DNA of 43,458 nt from UBA7446 sp024639165 (lineage in GTDB: Bacteria; Bacteroidota; Bacteroidia; Flavobacteriales; Flavobacteriaceae). The DNA is taken from contig JAHEIX010000009.1 in assembly GCA_024639165.1 (NCBI GenBank), forward strand, positions 1 to 43,458, read 5' to 3'. The notes under the pieces were generated by a model. It searched no databases. It saw nothing but the letters and a program-made list of their open reading frames with translations, and was not told where the DNA came from. A program made the translations under genes and the position numbers. Below are positions 15,454-23,909 of this stretch, piece by piece. Each line of letters opens with the position of its first letter. Position 1 is the first letter of the stretch.

Positions 15454-15460
15454 TACAAAG

Positions 15461-15973
15461 ATGATGAAAAAGATATTGTTGCTTTCAGATACGCACAGTT
15501 TTTTAGACCCTCGGGTTTTGGGCTATGCCGAGGCCGTCGATGAAATTTGGCATGCGGGCGATATTGGCGCATTTGAAGTAACAGATGCCTTAGAAAAAAT
15601 CAAACCTCTTAGAGTCGTGTACGGCAATATTGACAATGCACGCATAAGAAGTCAATTTGATGAATCCTTGTTCTTTACTATTGAAGGGCTACGTGTATTT
15701 ATGACCCATATTGGCGGTAAGCCGCCCCGTTATGCAAAAGGCATTAAAGAAAAACTAACGCGTTTAAATCCTGACTTATTTATTTGTGGTCATTCCCATA
15801 TTCTCAAGATTGCTTATGATAAGAAACATGAGCTGCTATTTATGAATCCGGGGGCAGCAGGCAAACATGGCTTTCATAAAAAACAAACCATGATACGCTT
15901 TGAAATCGCAGCGGGGAAAGCACAAAATCTTGTTGTAATTGAACTAGGAGATAAACCGGGAAAAGATTTGTGA
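15461..15973 (+). CDS. YfcE/MJ0936-type metallophosphodiesterase
   Basis: A 170-residue calcineurin-like phosphoesterase. The metal ligands are seen as LLSDTHSFLD, WHAGDIGA, VYGNIDN, THIGG and CGHSHILK, in the order typical of the two-metal site of YfcE-like phosphodiesterases. It ends with FMNPGAAG, also typical. The in vivo substrate is not known. The family usually shows activity on artificial phosphodiesters and some cyclic nucleotides. Two ATG codons stand together at the start. Its last 30 bases overlap the 3' end of the convergent glycosyltransferase gene. Confidence 0.88.
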   Translation: MMKKILLLSDTHSFLDPRVLGYAEAVDEIWHAGDIGAFEVTDALEKIKPLRVVYGNIDNARIRSQFDESLFFTIEGLRVFMTHIGGKPPRYAKGIKEKLTRLNPDLFICGHSHILKIAYDKKHELLFMNPGAAGKHGFHKKQTMIRFEIAAGKAQNLVVIELGDKPGKDL

Positions 15974-16789
15974 CCAGCGGTATCGTCGTATAAAACGAGC
16001 TTCACTCGCTGTAACAAGCTTGGGCTTACGAGAAAACCAAGCACCTAGAAACCCACCTAAACTTGCAAGCAAACTACCCCGCTGGGTGAAAGACCATTTC
16101 ATTGTGGCTAACACACCCAAAAACAACCCATAACCCAATTCATAAAACAAACGACCTTTGGCAGCAGCTACCGAATGGCTATAACTAGCCCCTGTAGGAC
16201 GTAGGTGCTTAACCCACAACTTCTTGTTTGTCTGAACCAGATATCCATGGTACAAAGCCAATAACTCATCTAGGGTATCCCAACCTAGAACTTCCCGAAT
16301 ACCATCAATATCTTCAAAGCATGCCCTTGAATAAGCCTTAATAGGCCCTCTCAAGTGGTTTTTATGTGAAATCGTCTCAATTACCCATATGTCATCGTTC
16401 GCGACCGTAAGCAGGCCGCCAAACATACCAAGGCTGTTATTGCTGCTAAAGGCATCTTTGAGTTTTTCAAGATAATTGTCTGGAAAGACAATGTCAGCGT
16501 CAAACTTGCAAACAATATCCCAATCATCCGAAAGCGCGTCAAAACCACGCCTAAATGCACGCACTACTTTTTCACCTGGTGCATGAACAGATGCATCATC
16601 AGACGTAATAAGCTTCACATTGGGGTGCGCATCGGCAAGTTTGCGGATGATAGCAACGGTGTTATCTGTTGACCCATCGTCAACAACAACCAATTGCTTG
16701 GGCGCATACGTTTGATTTAATAAAGAAGTAAGAGACTTTTCTACAAAAGCTTCTTCGTTGAATACGGGAACTACAATGGAAATATCCAT
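15944..16789 (-). CDS. Family 2 glycosyltransferase
   Basis: A 281-residue GT-A enzyme starting MDISIVVPVFNEEAFVEKSL, with the nucleotide-binding VVVDDGSTDNT and the metal-binding DXD as KFDADIVFPDNY near residue 96. The acceptor region has ETISHKNHLRGPIKAYSR and GWDTLDELLA. The C-terminus is basic and may lie on the membrane. It probably adds a sugar to a cell-envelope glycan; donor and acceptor cannot be told. It is a single gene, convergent with the phosphodiesterase and divergent from rho. Confidence 0.85.
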   Translation of the reverse strand: MDISIVVPVFNEEAFVEKSLTSLLNQTYAPKQLVVVDDGSTDNTVAIIRKLADAHPNVKLITSDDASVHAPGEKVVRAFRRGFDALSDDWDIVCKFDADIVFPDNYLEKLKDAFSSNNSLGMFGGLLTVANDDIWVIETISHKNHLRGPIKAYSRACFEDIDGIREVLGWDTLDELLALYHGYLVQTNKKLWVKHLRPTGASYSHSVAAAKGRLFYELGYGLFLGVLATMKWSFTQRGSLLASLGGFLGAWFSRKPKLVTASEARFIRRYRWSQIFSRFIS

Positions 16790-16825
16790 TCAGATTTAAA
16801 AATTTAAAAGACAAAAATAAAAAAA

Positions 16826-16870
16826 GTTGTATGTTTGCCCTAACGGCAAATACTTCAGCCGACATACAAC
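16826..16870 (+). promoter_or_regulatory. rho promoter with overlapping 9-bp inverted repeat
   Basis: The -7 box TATGTTTG (16830-16837) is an exact TAnnTTTG match. It is overlapped by the left arm of a perfect inverted repeat, GTTGTATGT (16826-16834) and ACATACAAC (16862-16870). Between the arms is a second small repeat, TTGCC-CTAAC-GGCAA. Transcription should begin near 16841, so the left arm is outside the RNA, and the outer repeat would have to act as DNA, for example as an operator. Confidence 0.4.
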
Positions 16871-16890
16871 ATACATTTACCATAACACAC

Positions 16891-18468
16891 ATGTTTGAAT
16901 TATCAGAGTTAAAAGCTAAAAAGCTTGCTGAATTGCAAGAAATTGCAAAAGAGCTAGGTATAAAAAAAATTACCGCACTAAAAAAAATTGAACTCACTTA
17001 TCGCATCATTGATCACCAGTCTACACTTCCAGAAGAAGGTGAGCAAGAGGAAGCGCAACAAGAAGCTGCCAAACCGGAAGCTGCTGAAAGCAAAAAGCCT
17101 GTAAGAGAAAAGAGAGAGAACAATAAAGACCACAAAAGCGACAAAGGCAACAGAGAGGCTAAGGACAAAAAACCAAATCATAGAAACGATAAAAAATCGG
17201 ATCAGACAAGACAAAAACAACAGCACAATAAGGGCAACGGCAATAACAACAATAACAACAAAGGAAATCGCCACCATAACGGAAACGATGCTGCTGAAAA
17301 AGGGAATCATAACAAAGATCACCGCAACCGCTATCGCCAGCCTGATTATGAGTTTGATGGCATTATAGAAAGTGAAGGCGTTTTGGAGATGATGCAAGAA
17401 GGCTATGGCTTTTTACGCTCGTCTGACTACAACTACCTTACTTCCCCTGACGATATTTATGTATCTCAATCGCAAGTGCGTTTGTTTGGTCTTAAAACGG
17501 GAGATACTGTATTGGGTCACATTCGTCCACCAAAAGAAGGGGAAAAATACTTCCCGCTGATAAAGGTATCGTTGATAAATGGGCTTTCACCCGATATCGT
17601 ACGTGACCGTGTTTCCTTTGAACACCTCACTCCCCTATTCCCTGAGGAAAAATTTAACTTGGCAGACAAGCAAAGCACTATCTCAACAAGAGTAATGGAT
17701 TTATTTTGCCCAATTGGAAAAGGACAACGTGGTATGATCGTATCCCAGCCCAAAACTGGAAAAACGATGCTGTTAAAAGACGTGGCCAATGCCATAGCAG
17801 CTAACCACCCAGAAGTATACCAAATCATCTTACTCATAGACGAGCGTCCAGAAGAAGTTACGGATATGCAACGAAACGTCAAGGGTGAGGTTGTGGCCTC
17901 CACATTTGATGAGCCAGCTGACCGCCATGTAAAGGTGGCCAACATCGTACTTGAAAAAGCCAAGAGATTGGTAGAGTGTGGTCATGACGTGGTTATCCTA
18001 TTGGATTCCATTACACGATTAGCACGTGCGTACAACACCGTACAGCCTGCCTCCGGTAAGATATTGAGTGGTGGTGTAGATGCGAATGCATTACACAAAC
18101 CCAAGCGTTTCTTTGGTGCTGCACGTAATATTGAAAATGGCGGTTCGCTATCGATTATTGCAACGGCACTTACCGAAACAGGATCTAAAATGGACGAGGT
18201 TATTTTTGAAGAATTTAAGGGAACCGGTAATATGGAGCTACAGCTCGACCGACGTATTTCCAACCGACGTATTTTCCCTGCCATTGACTTGGTATCATCA
18301 AGCACGCGTCGTGACGATATCTTATTGGATGAAAAAACCGTTCAGCGTATGTGGATAATGCGTAAATACCTTGCTGACATGAATCCTGTGGAAGCCATGG
18401 AGTTTATCAGCGACCGTATCAAGAAATCGCTCAACAATGATGAGTTTTTGATTTCTATGAATGCGTAA
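16891..18468 (+). CDS. rho: Transcription termination factor Rho with large disordered insert
   Basis: A 525-residue hexameric RNA helicase that ends transcription. Residues 1-43 form the N-terminal helix bundle. Residues about 46-147 are a charged, Asn/His/Lys-rich, low-complexity insert (for example NKGNGNNNNNNKGNRHHNG). The RNA-binding cold-shock-like domain follows (EGYGFLRSSDYNYL, DDIYVSQSQVRLF), and then the ATPase: Walker A SQPKTGKT, LIDERPEEVTDM, Walker B VILLDSITRLARAYN, and the R-loop region ANALHKPKRFFGAARNIE. The start at 16891 (MFELSELKAKKL) is chosen over an in-frame ATG at 16831 that lies in the promoter box. A hairpin terminator follows at 18491. Confidence 0.97.
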   Translation: MFELSELKAKKLAELQEIAKELGIKKITALKKIELTYRIIDHQSTLPEEGEQEEAQQEAAKPEAAESKKPVREKRENNKDHKSDKGNREAKDKKPNHRNDKKSDQTRQKQQHNKGNGNNNNNNKGNRHHNGNDAAEKGNHNKDHRNRYRQPDYEFDGIIESEGVLEMMQEGYGFLRSSDYNYLTSPDDIYVSQSQVRLFGLKTGDTVLGHIRPPKEGEKYFPLIKVSLINGLSPDIVRDRVSFEHLTPLFPEEKFNLADKQSTISTRVMDLFCPIGKGQRGMIVSQPKTGKTMLLKDVANAIAANHPEVYQIILLIDERPEEVTDMQRNVKGEVVASTFDEPADRHVKVANIVLEKAKRLVECGHDVVILLDSITRLARAYNTVQPASGKILSGGVDANALHKPKRFFGAARNIENGGSLSIIATALTETGSKMDEVIFEEFKGTGNMELQLDRRISNRRIFPAIDLVSSSTRRDDILLDEKTVQRMWIMRKYLADMNPVEAMEFISDRIKKSLNNDEFLISMNA

Positions 18469-18490
18469 ACATACGGGTGTAATTTAAAGT

Positions 18491-18518
18491 AAAAAGGCTT
18501 CCAAATGGAAGCCTTTTT
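18491..18518. terminator. Bidirectional terminator between rho and a convergent glycosyltransferase gene
   Basis: A perfect 12-bp stem (aaaaaggcttcc / ggaagccttttt) with the loop aaat lies 22 bases after the rho stop and 13 bases before the stop of the minus-strand gene. The A and T runs make it work for both strands. Confidence 0.9.
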
Positions 18519-18531
18519 ACTAGTTATTTGT

Positions 18532-19194
18532 CTATTTGGCAGACATCACCGTAAGCTTATTAACTAATTTTTTCCAATGTTTTTTTCGTTGTAGGCCATA
18601 CAAAAACGTTTTGCTGCCTCGAAAACTAAACTTCACCTTGTCATCAAAATCAATTCCTAAAATACGGTAACCCACTTTTGGTTCTTTTGTCATACAATCG
18701 TTAATGGCTTTTGTAAAGACCGTTGGACCAGTCATTTTGTGTGTGTCATAGGGGTAAGTGTTCTGTCTTAGATTTGAAATCATCAAATCCATTGTTCTCT
18801 TTAATATTGGATGTTGGGGCTCAAAAAACAAAACATACTGCAAGAAAAAGTTCAAATTACTTTCATTAGAAATAACAGCAACATCTTCAGGTTTGATAAA
18901 ATCATCAATTTTTGAGGTAATAAGGCTGTCTATATCTAGATAAACACCCCCCTTTTTATAAAATATCGCATAGCTGAAAAAATCTGCTTTTGCAGCCCCA
19001 ATGTTTATCCGATTAAAAAGAGCGCTTATTTCGTTGCCATATGCCTCAATAATAAAATCCGAAGCGCGTTTGTCATCATAGAACTCGTAAGTATAGCTTG
19101 GGTTATTTTTTCTCAACCGTCTAATGTGCCACCGAAAAATAATTGGAAGCTTTGTTGTTTTGTATGTCTGATATATCGTCTTAGGAATTGCCAT
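18532..19194 (-). CDS. DXD-motif glycosyltransferase (GT32/capsular type)
   Basis: A 220-residue protein beginning MAIPKTIYQTYKTTKLP. The pattern NPSYTYEFYDD, then AAKADFFSYAIFYKKGGVYLD and the DXD in YLDIDS, is the sugar-binding DXD region found in OCH1-like mannosyltransferases and capsular glycosyltransferases. The late block KMTGPTVFTKAIN also fits the family. It probably transfers a hexose to a surface glycan; the exact sugar is unknown. It is a lone gene whose 3' end faces rho across a shared terminator. Its upstream region (19195-19321) is AT-rich with no further feature I can support. Confidence 0.82.
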   Translation of the reverse strand: MAIPKTIYQTYKTTKLPIIFRWHIRRLRKNNPSYTYEFYDDKRASDFIIEAYGNEISALFNRINIGAAKADFFSYAIFYKKGGVYLDIDSLITSKIDDFIKPEDVAVISNESNLNFFLQYVLFFEPQHPILKRTMDLMISNLRQNTYPYDTHKMTGPTVFTKAINDCMTKEPKVGYRILGIDFDDKVKFSFRGSKTFLYGLQRKKHWKKLVNKLTVMSAK

Positions 19195-19321
19195 GTAAGG
19201 GGCTAATTTTCAGTGAAAGGTAAATTTAAAATCATATAAACCAAAAAAAACTGAACACATATTAGTGCTATAGAACAGTGTTGAAATTAGTAACCCTCTA
19301 AATTAAAAAAAATAAGGGCAC

Positions 19322-19349
19322 AAAAAAAGGCATCCAATATGGACGCCTT
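19322..19349 (-). terminator. Terminator downstream of rpsT
   Basis: On the minus strand, AAGGCGTCC, a 5-base loop, then GGATGCCTT (one mismatch) is followed by a run of T. It lies 25 bases past the rpsT stop and should end the tRNA-Glu/rpsT transcript. Confidence 0.8.
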
Positions 19350-19373
19350 CTATAAAAAATTTATACCGCTAGT

Positions 19374-19625
19374 TTAAAGTGCGCCCAAATGTTTGGTGAG
19401 CTTAGACTTTAAGTTAGCTGCTTTGTTGTAGTGAATGATGTTGTTCTTAGCCAACTTATCAATCATGGAAACAACAAGTGGAAACTGCTTTTCAGCTTCT
19501 TTCTTTTTTTCCAATGCTTTGAAATCGCGAATGGCGTTACGTGTTGTTTTGTGCTGAAAACGGTTACGCTGACGCTTGGTTTCGTTTGAACGAATTCTTT
19601 TTAAGGCGGATTTATGATTTGCCAT
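19374..19625 (-). CDS. rpsT: 30S ribosomal protein S20
   Basis: An 83-residue, very basic, helical protein beginning MANHKSALKRIRSNETKRQR and ending NLKSKLTKHLGAL, a full-length S20 that binds 16S rRNA early in small-subunit assembly. The ATG lies only 13 bases after the 3' end of tRNA-Glu on the same strand, with no room for a separate promoter. The two are therefore almost certainly co-transcribed, and the rpsT message would begin at the tRNA processing site. A terminator follows. Confidence 0.97.
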   Translation of the reverse strand: MANHKSALKRIRSNETKRQRNRFQHKTTRNAIRDFKALEKKKEAEKQFPLVVSMIDKLAKNNIIHYNKAANLKSKLTKHLGAL

Positions 19626-19638
19626 AGTTTATGTTTAG

Positions 19639-19710
19639 TAGCCCGTAGGGGAATCGAACCCCTCTTACCAGGATGAAAACCTGGCGTCCTAGCCGATAGA
19701 CGAACGGGCC
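19639..19710 (-). tRNA. tRNA-Glu (TTC)
   Basis: The minus strand gives acceptor GGCCCGT/ACGGGCT (first pair G-U), anticodon stem CCAGG/CCTGG with loop TTTTCAT (anticodon TTC), and T-stem AGGGG/CCCCT with loop TTCGATT. The 3' CCA is not encoded. A good promoter lies just upstream (19729-19759), and rpsT starts 13 bases downstream. Confidence 0.95.
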
Positions 19711-19728
19711 CTTCGGATTAACGAGGTG

Positions 19729-19759
19729 CAAATTTATATGATACCTAACAAACTTGCAA
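19729..19759 (-). promoter_or_regulatory. Promoter of tRNA-Glu and rpsT
   Basis: The minus strand has TTG (19757-19759), 20 bases, then TAAATTTG (19729-19736), a full match to the Bacteroidota consensus in sequence and spacing. Transcription should start about 15 bases before the tRNA. It sits between the proS stop and the tRNA, so the tRNA need not depend on proS transcription. Confidence 0.75.
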
Positions 19760-19771
19760 CTTATATTTTGA

Positions 19772-21250
19772 TTAGTATGCTTTTGCGAACAAAACACGCT
19801 GATTTGAAGGTTTTCCAGAGTATACACAACTCCCTTTCTCCCTCGCACCGTCAATTGGGATGCAACGAATGGTTGCTTTAGTGGCTTCTTTGATCGCTAA
19901 TTCGGTCTCAGAAGTGCCGTCCCAGTGTGCTGAAACAAATCCACCTTTTGAAGCCAAAACTTCCTTAAAAGCATCAAAATCATCAACTTCAGTGATGTGC
20001 TCTGTCCTAAAATTCTTTGCACGATCAAATAAAGCCTGCTGAATTTCTTCAAGCATAGATTGGATTTCACCGACCAATTCAGATTGCGGAACACTCTTTT
20101 TTGAAAGTGTGTCTCTGCGAGCTAGCTCAACCGTGCCGTTTGCAACGTCTCTTGGACCAATACCAATACGCAGCGGAACCCCTTTAAGCTCGTATTCATT
20201 AAACTTAAATCCGGGTTTGTGGGTATCTCGATTGTCAAAATGCACACGAATATCTTCGTTCCGTAAGGCTTCCACTATGGGGGCAACTGCTTCGGAGACT
20301 GCTTTTTGTTCTTCTTCGCCTCTGTAAATAGGTACAATTACCACTTGATGTGGCGCCAGTGCAGGTGGTAAAACAAGTCCATTGTCATCGCTGTGGGTCA
20401 TAATAAGCGCACCCATCAATCGAGTAGATACACCCCAAGAAGTAGCCCAGACATGTTCCAATCCGCCTTCCTTTGTAGCGTATTTCACATCAAATGCTTT
20501 GGCGAAATTCTGGCCTAAAAAGTGTGAAGTACCCGCTTGCAAAGCTTTTCCATCTTGCATAAGAGCCTCAATACAATAGGTTTCTACCGCACCGGCAAAG
20601 CGTTCCGCTTCAGACTTAACACCTTGAATAACCGGAATAGCCATATGCTGTTCCACAAAATCAGCGTATACCTGATTCATCTGTTTTGCCTCTGCTAGTG
20701 CTTCTGCTTCGCTAGCATGGGCAGTGTGCCCCTCTTGCCACAAAAACTCAGCCGTACGCAAGAATAACCTGGTACGCATTTCCCAACGAACCACATTAGC
20801 CCATTGATTGAGCAGTATAGGCAAGTCACGATAGGATTGAATCCAATTCTTGTATGTGTTCCATATAATGGCCTCACTAGTGGGGCGTACAATAAGTTCC
20901 TCTTCTAGCTTTGCCTTAGGGTCAACACGAAGTTTTCCAGGCTTGTCTGGGTCATTTTCAAGGCGATAGTGTGTAACTACGGCACATTCTTTGGCAAAAC
21001 CCTCAGCGTTTTGCTCCTCTGCTTCAAACAGACTCTTAGGAACAAACAAGGGGAAGTAGGCATTGCTATGGCCCGTTTCTTTAAATTTTTTATCCAATAT
21101 GGCTTGCATGCGCTCCCAAATCGCATAGCCGTAAGGCTTTATGACCATACACCCTCTCACAGCGGAAGTTTCTGCTAAATCGGCTTTTACAACGAGTTCG
21201 TTATACCATTTTGAATAGTCCTCAGCTCGTGTTGTTAAATGTTTACCCAT
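19772..21250 (-). CDS. proS: Prolyl-tRNA synthetase (short archaeal/eukaryotic-like type)
   Basis: A 492-residue class II aminoacyl-tRNA synthetase charging tRNA-Pro. Motif 2 is seen in RWEMRTRLFLRTAEFLWQEG. Other blocks are LIVRPTSEAIIWNTYKNW and HVWATSWGVSTRLMGALI. The C-terminal anticodon-binding domain begins near residue 290 (PHQVVIVPIYRG). The insertion-type editing domain of the long bacterial form is absent, as in Bacteroidota. The C-terminus keeps a Cys near its end (EKGSCVYSGKPSNQ). A -7 box lies at 21291-21298. Confidence 0.95.
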   Translation of the reverse strand: MGKHLTTRAEDYSKWYNELVVKADLAETSAVRGCMVIKPYGYAIWERMQAILDKKFKETGHSNAYFPLFVPKSLFEAEEQNAEGFAKECAVVTHYRLENDPDKPGKLRVDPKAKLEEELIVRPTSEAIIWNTYKNWIQSYRDLPILLNQWANVVRWEMRTRLFLRTAEFLWQEGHTAHASEAEALAEAKQMNQVYADFVEQHMAIPVIQGVKSEAERFAGAVETYCIEALMQDGKALQAGTSHFLGQNFAKAFDVKYATKEGGLEHVWATSWGVSTRLMGALIMTHSDDNGLVLPPALAPHQVVIVPIYRGEEEQKAVSEAVAPIVEALRNEDIRVHFDNRDTHKPGFKFNEYELKGVPLRIGIGPRDVANGTVELARRDTLSKKSVPQSELVGEIQSMLEEIQQALFDRAKNFRTEHITEVDDFDAFKEVLASKGGFVSAHWDGTSETELAIKEATKATIRCIPIDGAREKGSCVYSGKPSNQRVLFAKAY

Positions 21251-21290
21251 AAGTTTGGCACAACTTTTGATTTTTTAATTAGTTGTAGTG

Positions 21291-21298
21291 CAAAACTA
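21291..21298 (-). promoter_or_regulatory. Bacteroidota -7 promoter box for proS
   Basis: The minus strand reads TAGTTTTG, an exact TAnnTTTG match, giving a leader of about 37 bases before the proS ATG at 21250. No TTG is seen at the usual -33 distance. Confidence 0.4.
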
Positions 21299-21331
21299 CT
21301 TAAATTTGAGTGTTAAATTAAACTTTGTGTC

Positions 21332-22321
21332 ATGCGTACTTTTAATCCACCTAGCTTAAACAGAAGTTCTGTTCATTTTTTATTCATAGTATTGACACTA
21401 TTTCTAGCCGGATGTAGTGGTTATCAGTCCGTTTCTTACTACGGTGATGGTATTTATGACGAGGAAGTTATACAGCAACCCAGACAAGTTGCAGCTCCCG
21501 CTACTAACAATACCCAACAAAACAGCGGCTCCTATTACAAGAGTTATTTTGCTGATAAAGCTTCTCAAGGCATTCAAGACGATTATATGTTCACAGATGT
21601 TGATCAATATCAAGATGCAACACCACAACAAAACAGTGCTGGGAACTACCAATCACATGGCTCATGGGGAGATCAAGTAGATAGAATCAACATTAATGTA
21701 ATTTACAACCGACCCTTTGGCTGGAATTGGTATTATGCACCGTTTAATTATGGGCGTGCCTCTTTTTGGGGATATAATTACCATCCTTGGTATTTTACAT
21801 TTAACCATCATCCTTTTTACAATCCCTATCGTTGGGGTTATAGAAATCCGTATTACGGATCTTACTGGAATAATTGGGGATACAACAATCCCTACTACAG
21901 ACCGGGAATAAATCAAGGCTATGCCCCCGTTCGATACAGCAGACTGAATGGCAGTAGAGGGTTGTCAAGAACAAACCTTACCAACAGAACCAATAGCAAC
22001 GCAAACAATCGAGCAGGTGTTTCCAACAACAATACCAAACGACGCACCAACACACGAGGCACTACAACAACAAGACGTGTTTCGGGTAACAACAATAGTA
22101 CACAGCGTTATAATGACTCAGACAACAGTACAAATTCAAGTCAAAACAAGAGAACGACGAGAAGGTATAGTACAGAAAGAACTACATCATCAAACAACTC
22201 GAGCTACAGAAGCTCCTCCTCTTCTTCGAATTCAAGCTACAGAAGGTCAACGCCTAGTAGCTCAACAAGATCAACTTCAAGTAGCTCCTCTCGAAGTTCT
22301 GGTTCATCAAGAAGAAGATAA
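21332..22321 (+). CDS. Low-complexity predicted lipoprotein
   Basis: A 329-residue protein with a lipobox (LFLAGC, Cys28). The mature chain has three zones: a Gln/Asn-rich N-terminal part to about residue 120; a zone dense in Trp, Tyr, Asn, Pro and Gly (for example NPYRWGYRNPYYGSYWNN, residues about 125-205); and a C-terminal zone made almost only of Ser, Arg, Thr and Asn (RSSSSSSNSSYRRSTPSS). No enzymatic motif is present. Similar aromatic-then-Ser/Arg proteins occur in Flavobacteriaceae, often with uninformative names. It is divergent from proS and 49 bases upstream of the FadL-like gene, so the two are probably co-transcribed and may act together in the outer membrane. Confidence 0.75.
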   Translation: MRTFNPPSLNRSSVHFLFIVLTLFLAGCSGYQSVSYYGDGIYDEEVIQQPRQVAAPATNNTQQNSGSYYKSYFADKASQGIQDDYMFTDVDQYQDATPQQNSAGNYQSHGSWGDQVDRININVIYNRPFGWNWYYAPFNYGRASFWGYNYHPWYFTFNHHPFYNPYRWGYRNPYYGSYWNNWGYNNPYYRPGINQGYAPVRYSRLNGSRGLSRTNLTNRTNSNANNRAGVSNNNTKRRTNTRGTTTTRRVSGNNNSTQRYNDSDNSTNSSQNKRTTRRYSTERTTSSNNSSYRSSSSSSNSSYRRSTPSSSTRSTSSSSSRSSGSSRRR

Positions 22322-22370
22322 GTTAATGTTGAGGTTGAATAGATTTTTGTAGAATTTAAAAAATAAAGAA

Positions 22371-23885
22371 ATGAAAAAAATAAGGTTATTTGCATTGGTT
22401 TTTAGTGCCCTGTTAAGCAGCAATATGATGCTGGGTCAATCTGTTGGCGAGGTTGTGAGGTATGGCTTTGAACAACTAAACGGTTCGGCGCGCTATCAAG
22501 CGATGGGCGGTGCCTTTGGGGCGCTTGGCGGAGATTTGTCGGCTATTGCTAATAACCCCGCTGGATCAAGTGTATTTGCTTTCAATGAAGCTGGTGCTAG
22601 CATTGGCATACAGTCGTTTTCGACAGATGCCAACTACCTTGGGGGGAGTAGTAATATTGAAAAATCATCTTTTGACATCAACCAAGCTGGACTTGTGCTC
22701 GTACTTACCAACCCTTCTAGCAAATGGGACAAGGTAGCATTTGGTTTCAATACCCAAACCCTTAGCAATTATGACAAAAATCTTTTTGCACAAGGAACAA
22801 ATTTCAACAGAGGGCTTGAAGATTATTTTTTGCAAAATGCAACTGGCGTTCCCCATAACACATTTGATCTTAACAACAATGCTGATGATGAATACAGCTT
22901 TTTAGGAAGTAGGTTTGGTTATGCCACACAGCAGGCTTATATGGGGCTATACACCTATACCATTACCCATGACGACCTTAATAATGCATATATCGCTGAT
23001 GGCCTTGTTGGGGGTGGTATCAAACAAACTTTTGAATACAACACTTCAGGTCGACAACAGCTCTATAACTTAAACTTTAGTGGTCGTTATATGGAAAAAC
23101 TCTCGCTTGGACTAAATATTAATATATATGCTATTGATTATGCTGAGTACAAAGCAACAGAAGATATTTATTTAGACAGCGCTAGCAGTTTAAGCCAAGT
23201 ATTTTTTCAACAAGACCTCAAAACGTTTGGTACGGGGGTTTCATTTCAGTTTGGTGCCATCTATAAGGCAACCGACGTACTCCGATTTGGATTAAACTAC
23301 ACCAGCCCTACCCATTACGAGCTGGAAGACGAGTACACTGAAGGTTTGGAAACATCTTATTTGGATACAACAAATGCAACTCAACGTGCGGCTATATACC
23401 CCAACGTTGTAAACTTAAATGGCCCATATAAAATCAAAACCGCGGGTAAAGTTCAAGGGAGTGCAGCGCTTGTTTTGGGTAAAAAAGGACTTTTAAGTGT
23501 GGATTATGGCAAGAAAAATTACGGCTCTTCTAGTGTTACGCTGCCCTATGCTGCTGACTCGAATGCCGTAAATACCGAAATAAGCACGGTGCTTGACGAC
23601 GCTAGTTACTTGCGTATTGGTGGAGAGGGGCGCATTGGTGACCTAAGCCTACGTGCTGGATATTGGCAAGAGGATAGCCCGTACAAAGAAAAGGCAGTCA
23701 TGGATGACTTCAGTGGTTTTTCACTAGGTATGGGTATCCGTTTCGGAAGTGGCTCTCTCGATTTGGCCTACACGAAAAGCACCCAGAAATATGCACGACA
23801 ACTCTATTACACAGGCCTTACTGACAGTGTTAATGTAAACGAAAATGCAGGTAAAGTAGCACTTACCTACAACGTTCGCTTCTAA
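22371..23885 (+). CDS. OmpP1/FadL-like outer membrane transport protein
   Basis: A 504-residue protein with a signal peptide (ending MMLGQ). The N-terminal hatch region is typical of the family: ARYQAMGGAFGALGGDLSAI and NNPAGSSVFAF, close to the start of the mature protein. The rest is beta-strand rich with Gly/Tyr-rich turns (LRFGLNYTSPTHYELED, FSLGMGIRFGSGSLDLAYT) and ends in a strand terminating in Phe (VALTYNVRF), the usual outer membrane assembly signal. It should be a 14-stranded barrel passing hydrophobic molecules; the substrate is unknown. It follows the lipoprotein gene by 49 bases. Confidence 0.88.
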   Translation: MKKIRLFALVFSALLSSNMMLGQSVGEVVRYGFEQLNGSARYQAMGGAFGALGGDLSAIANNPAGSSVFAFNEAGASIGIQSFSTDANYLGGSSNIEKSSFDINQAGLVLVLTNPSSKWDKVAFGFNTQTLSNYDKNLFAQGTNFNRGLEDYFLQNATGVPHNTFDLNNNADDEYSFLGSRFGYATQQAYMGLYTYTITHDDLNNAYIADGLVGGGIKQTFEYNTSGRQQLYNLNFSGRYMEKLSLGLNINIYAIDYAEYKATEDIYLDSASSLSQVFFQQDLKTFGTGVSFQFGAIYKATDVLRFGLNYTSPTHYELEDEYTEGLETSYLDTTNATQRAAIYPNVVNLNGPYKIKTAGKVQGSAALVLGKKGLLSVDYGKKNYGSSSVTLPYAADSNAVNTEISTVLDDASYLRIGGEGRIGDLSLRAGYWQEDSPYKEKAVMDDFSGFSLGMGIRFGSGSLDLAYTKSTQKYARQLYYTGLTDSVNVNENAGKVALTYNVRF

Positions 23886-23909
23886 AAAGCGTTATTTTTA
23901 CGAATGTAG

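Noticed and set aside
15441..15572. Longer N-terminus for TruA (295 residues)
   Set aside because: The extra part runs over the divergent phosphodiesterase gene and its promoter, and it does not resemble TruA.
16978..18305. Long minus-strand reading frames opposite rho
   Set aside because: They are shadows of rho with compositionally biased translations and no start signals.
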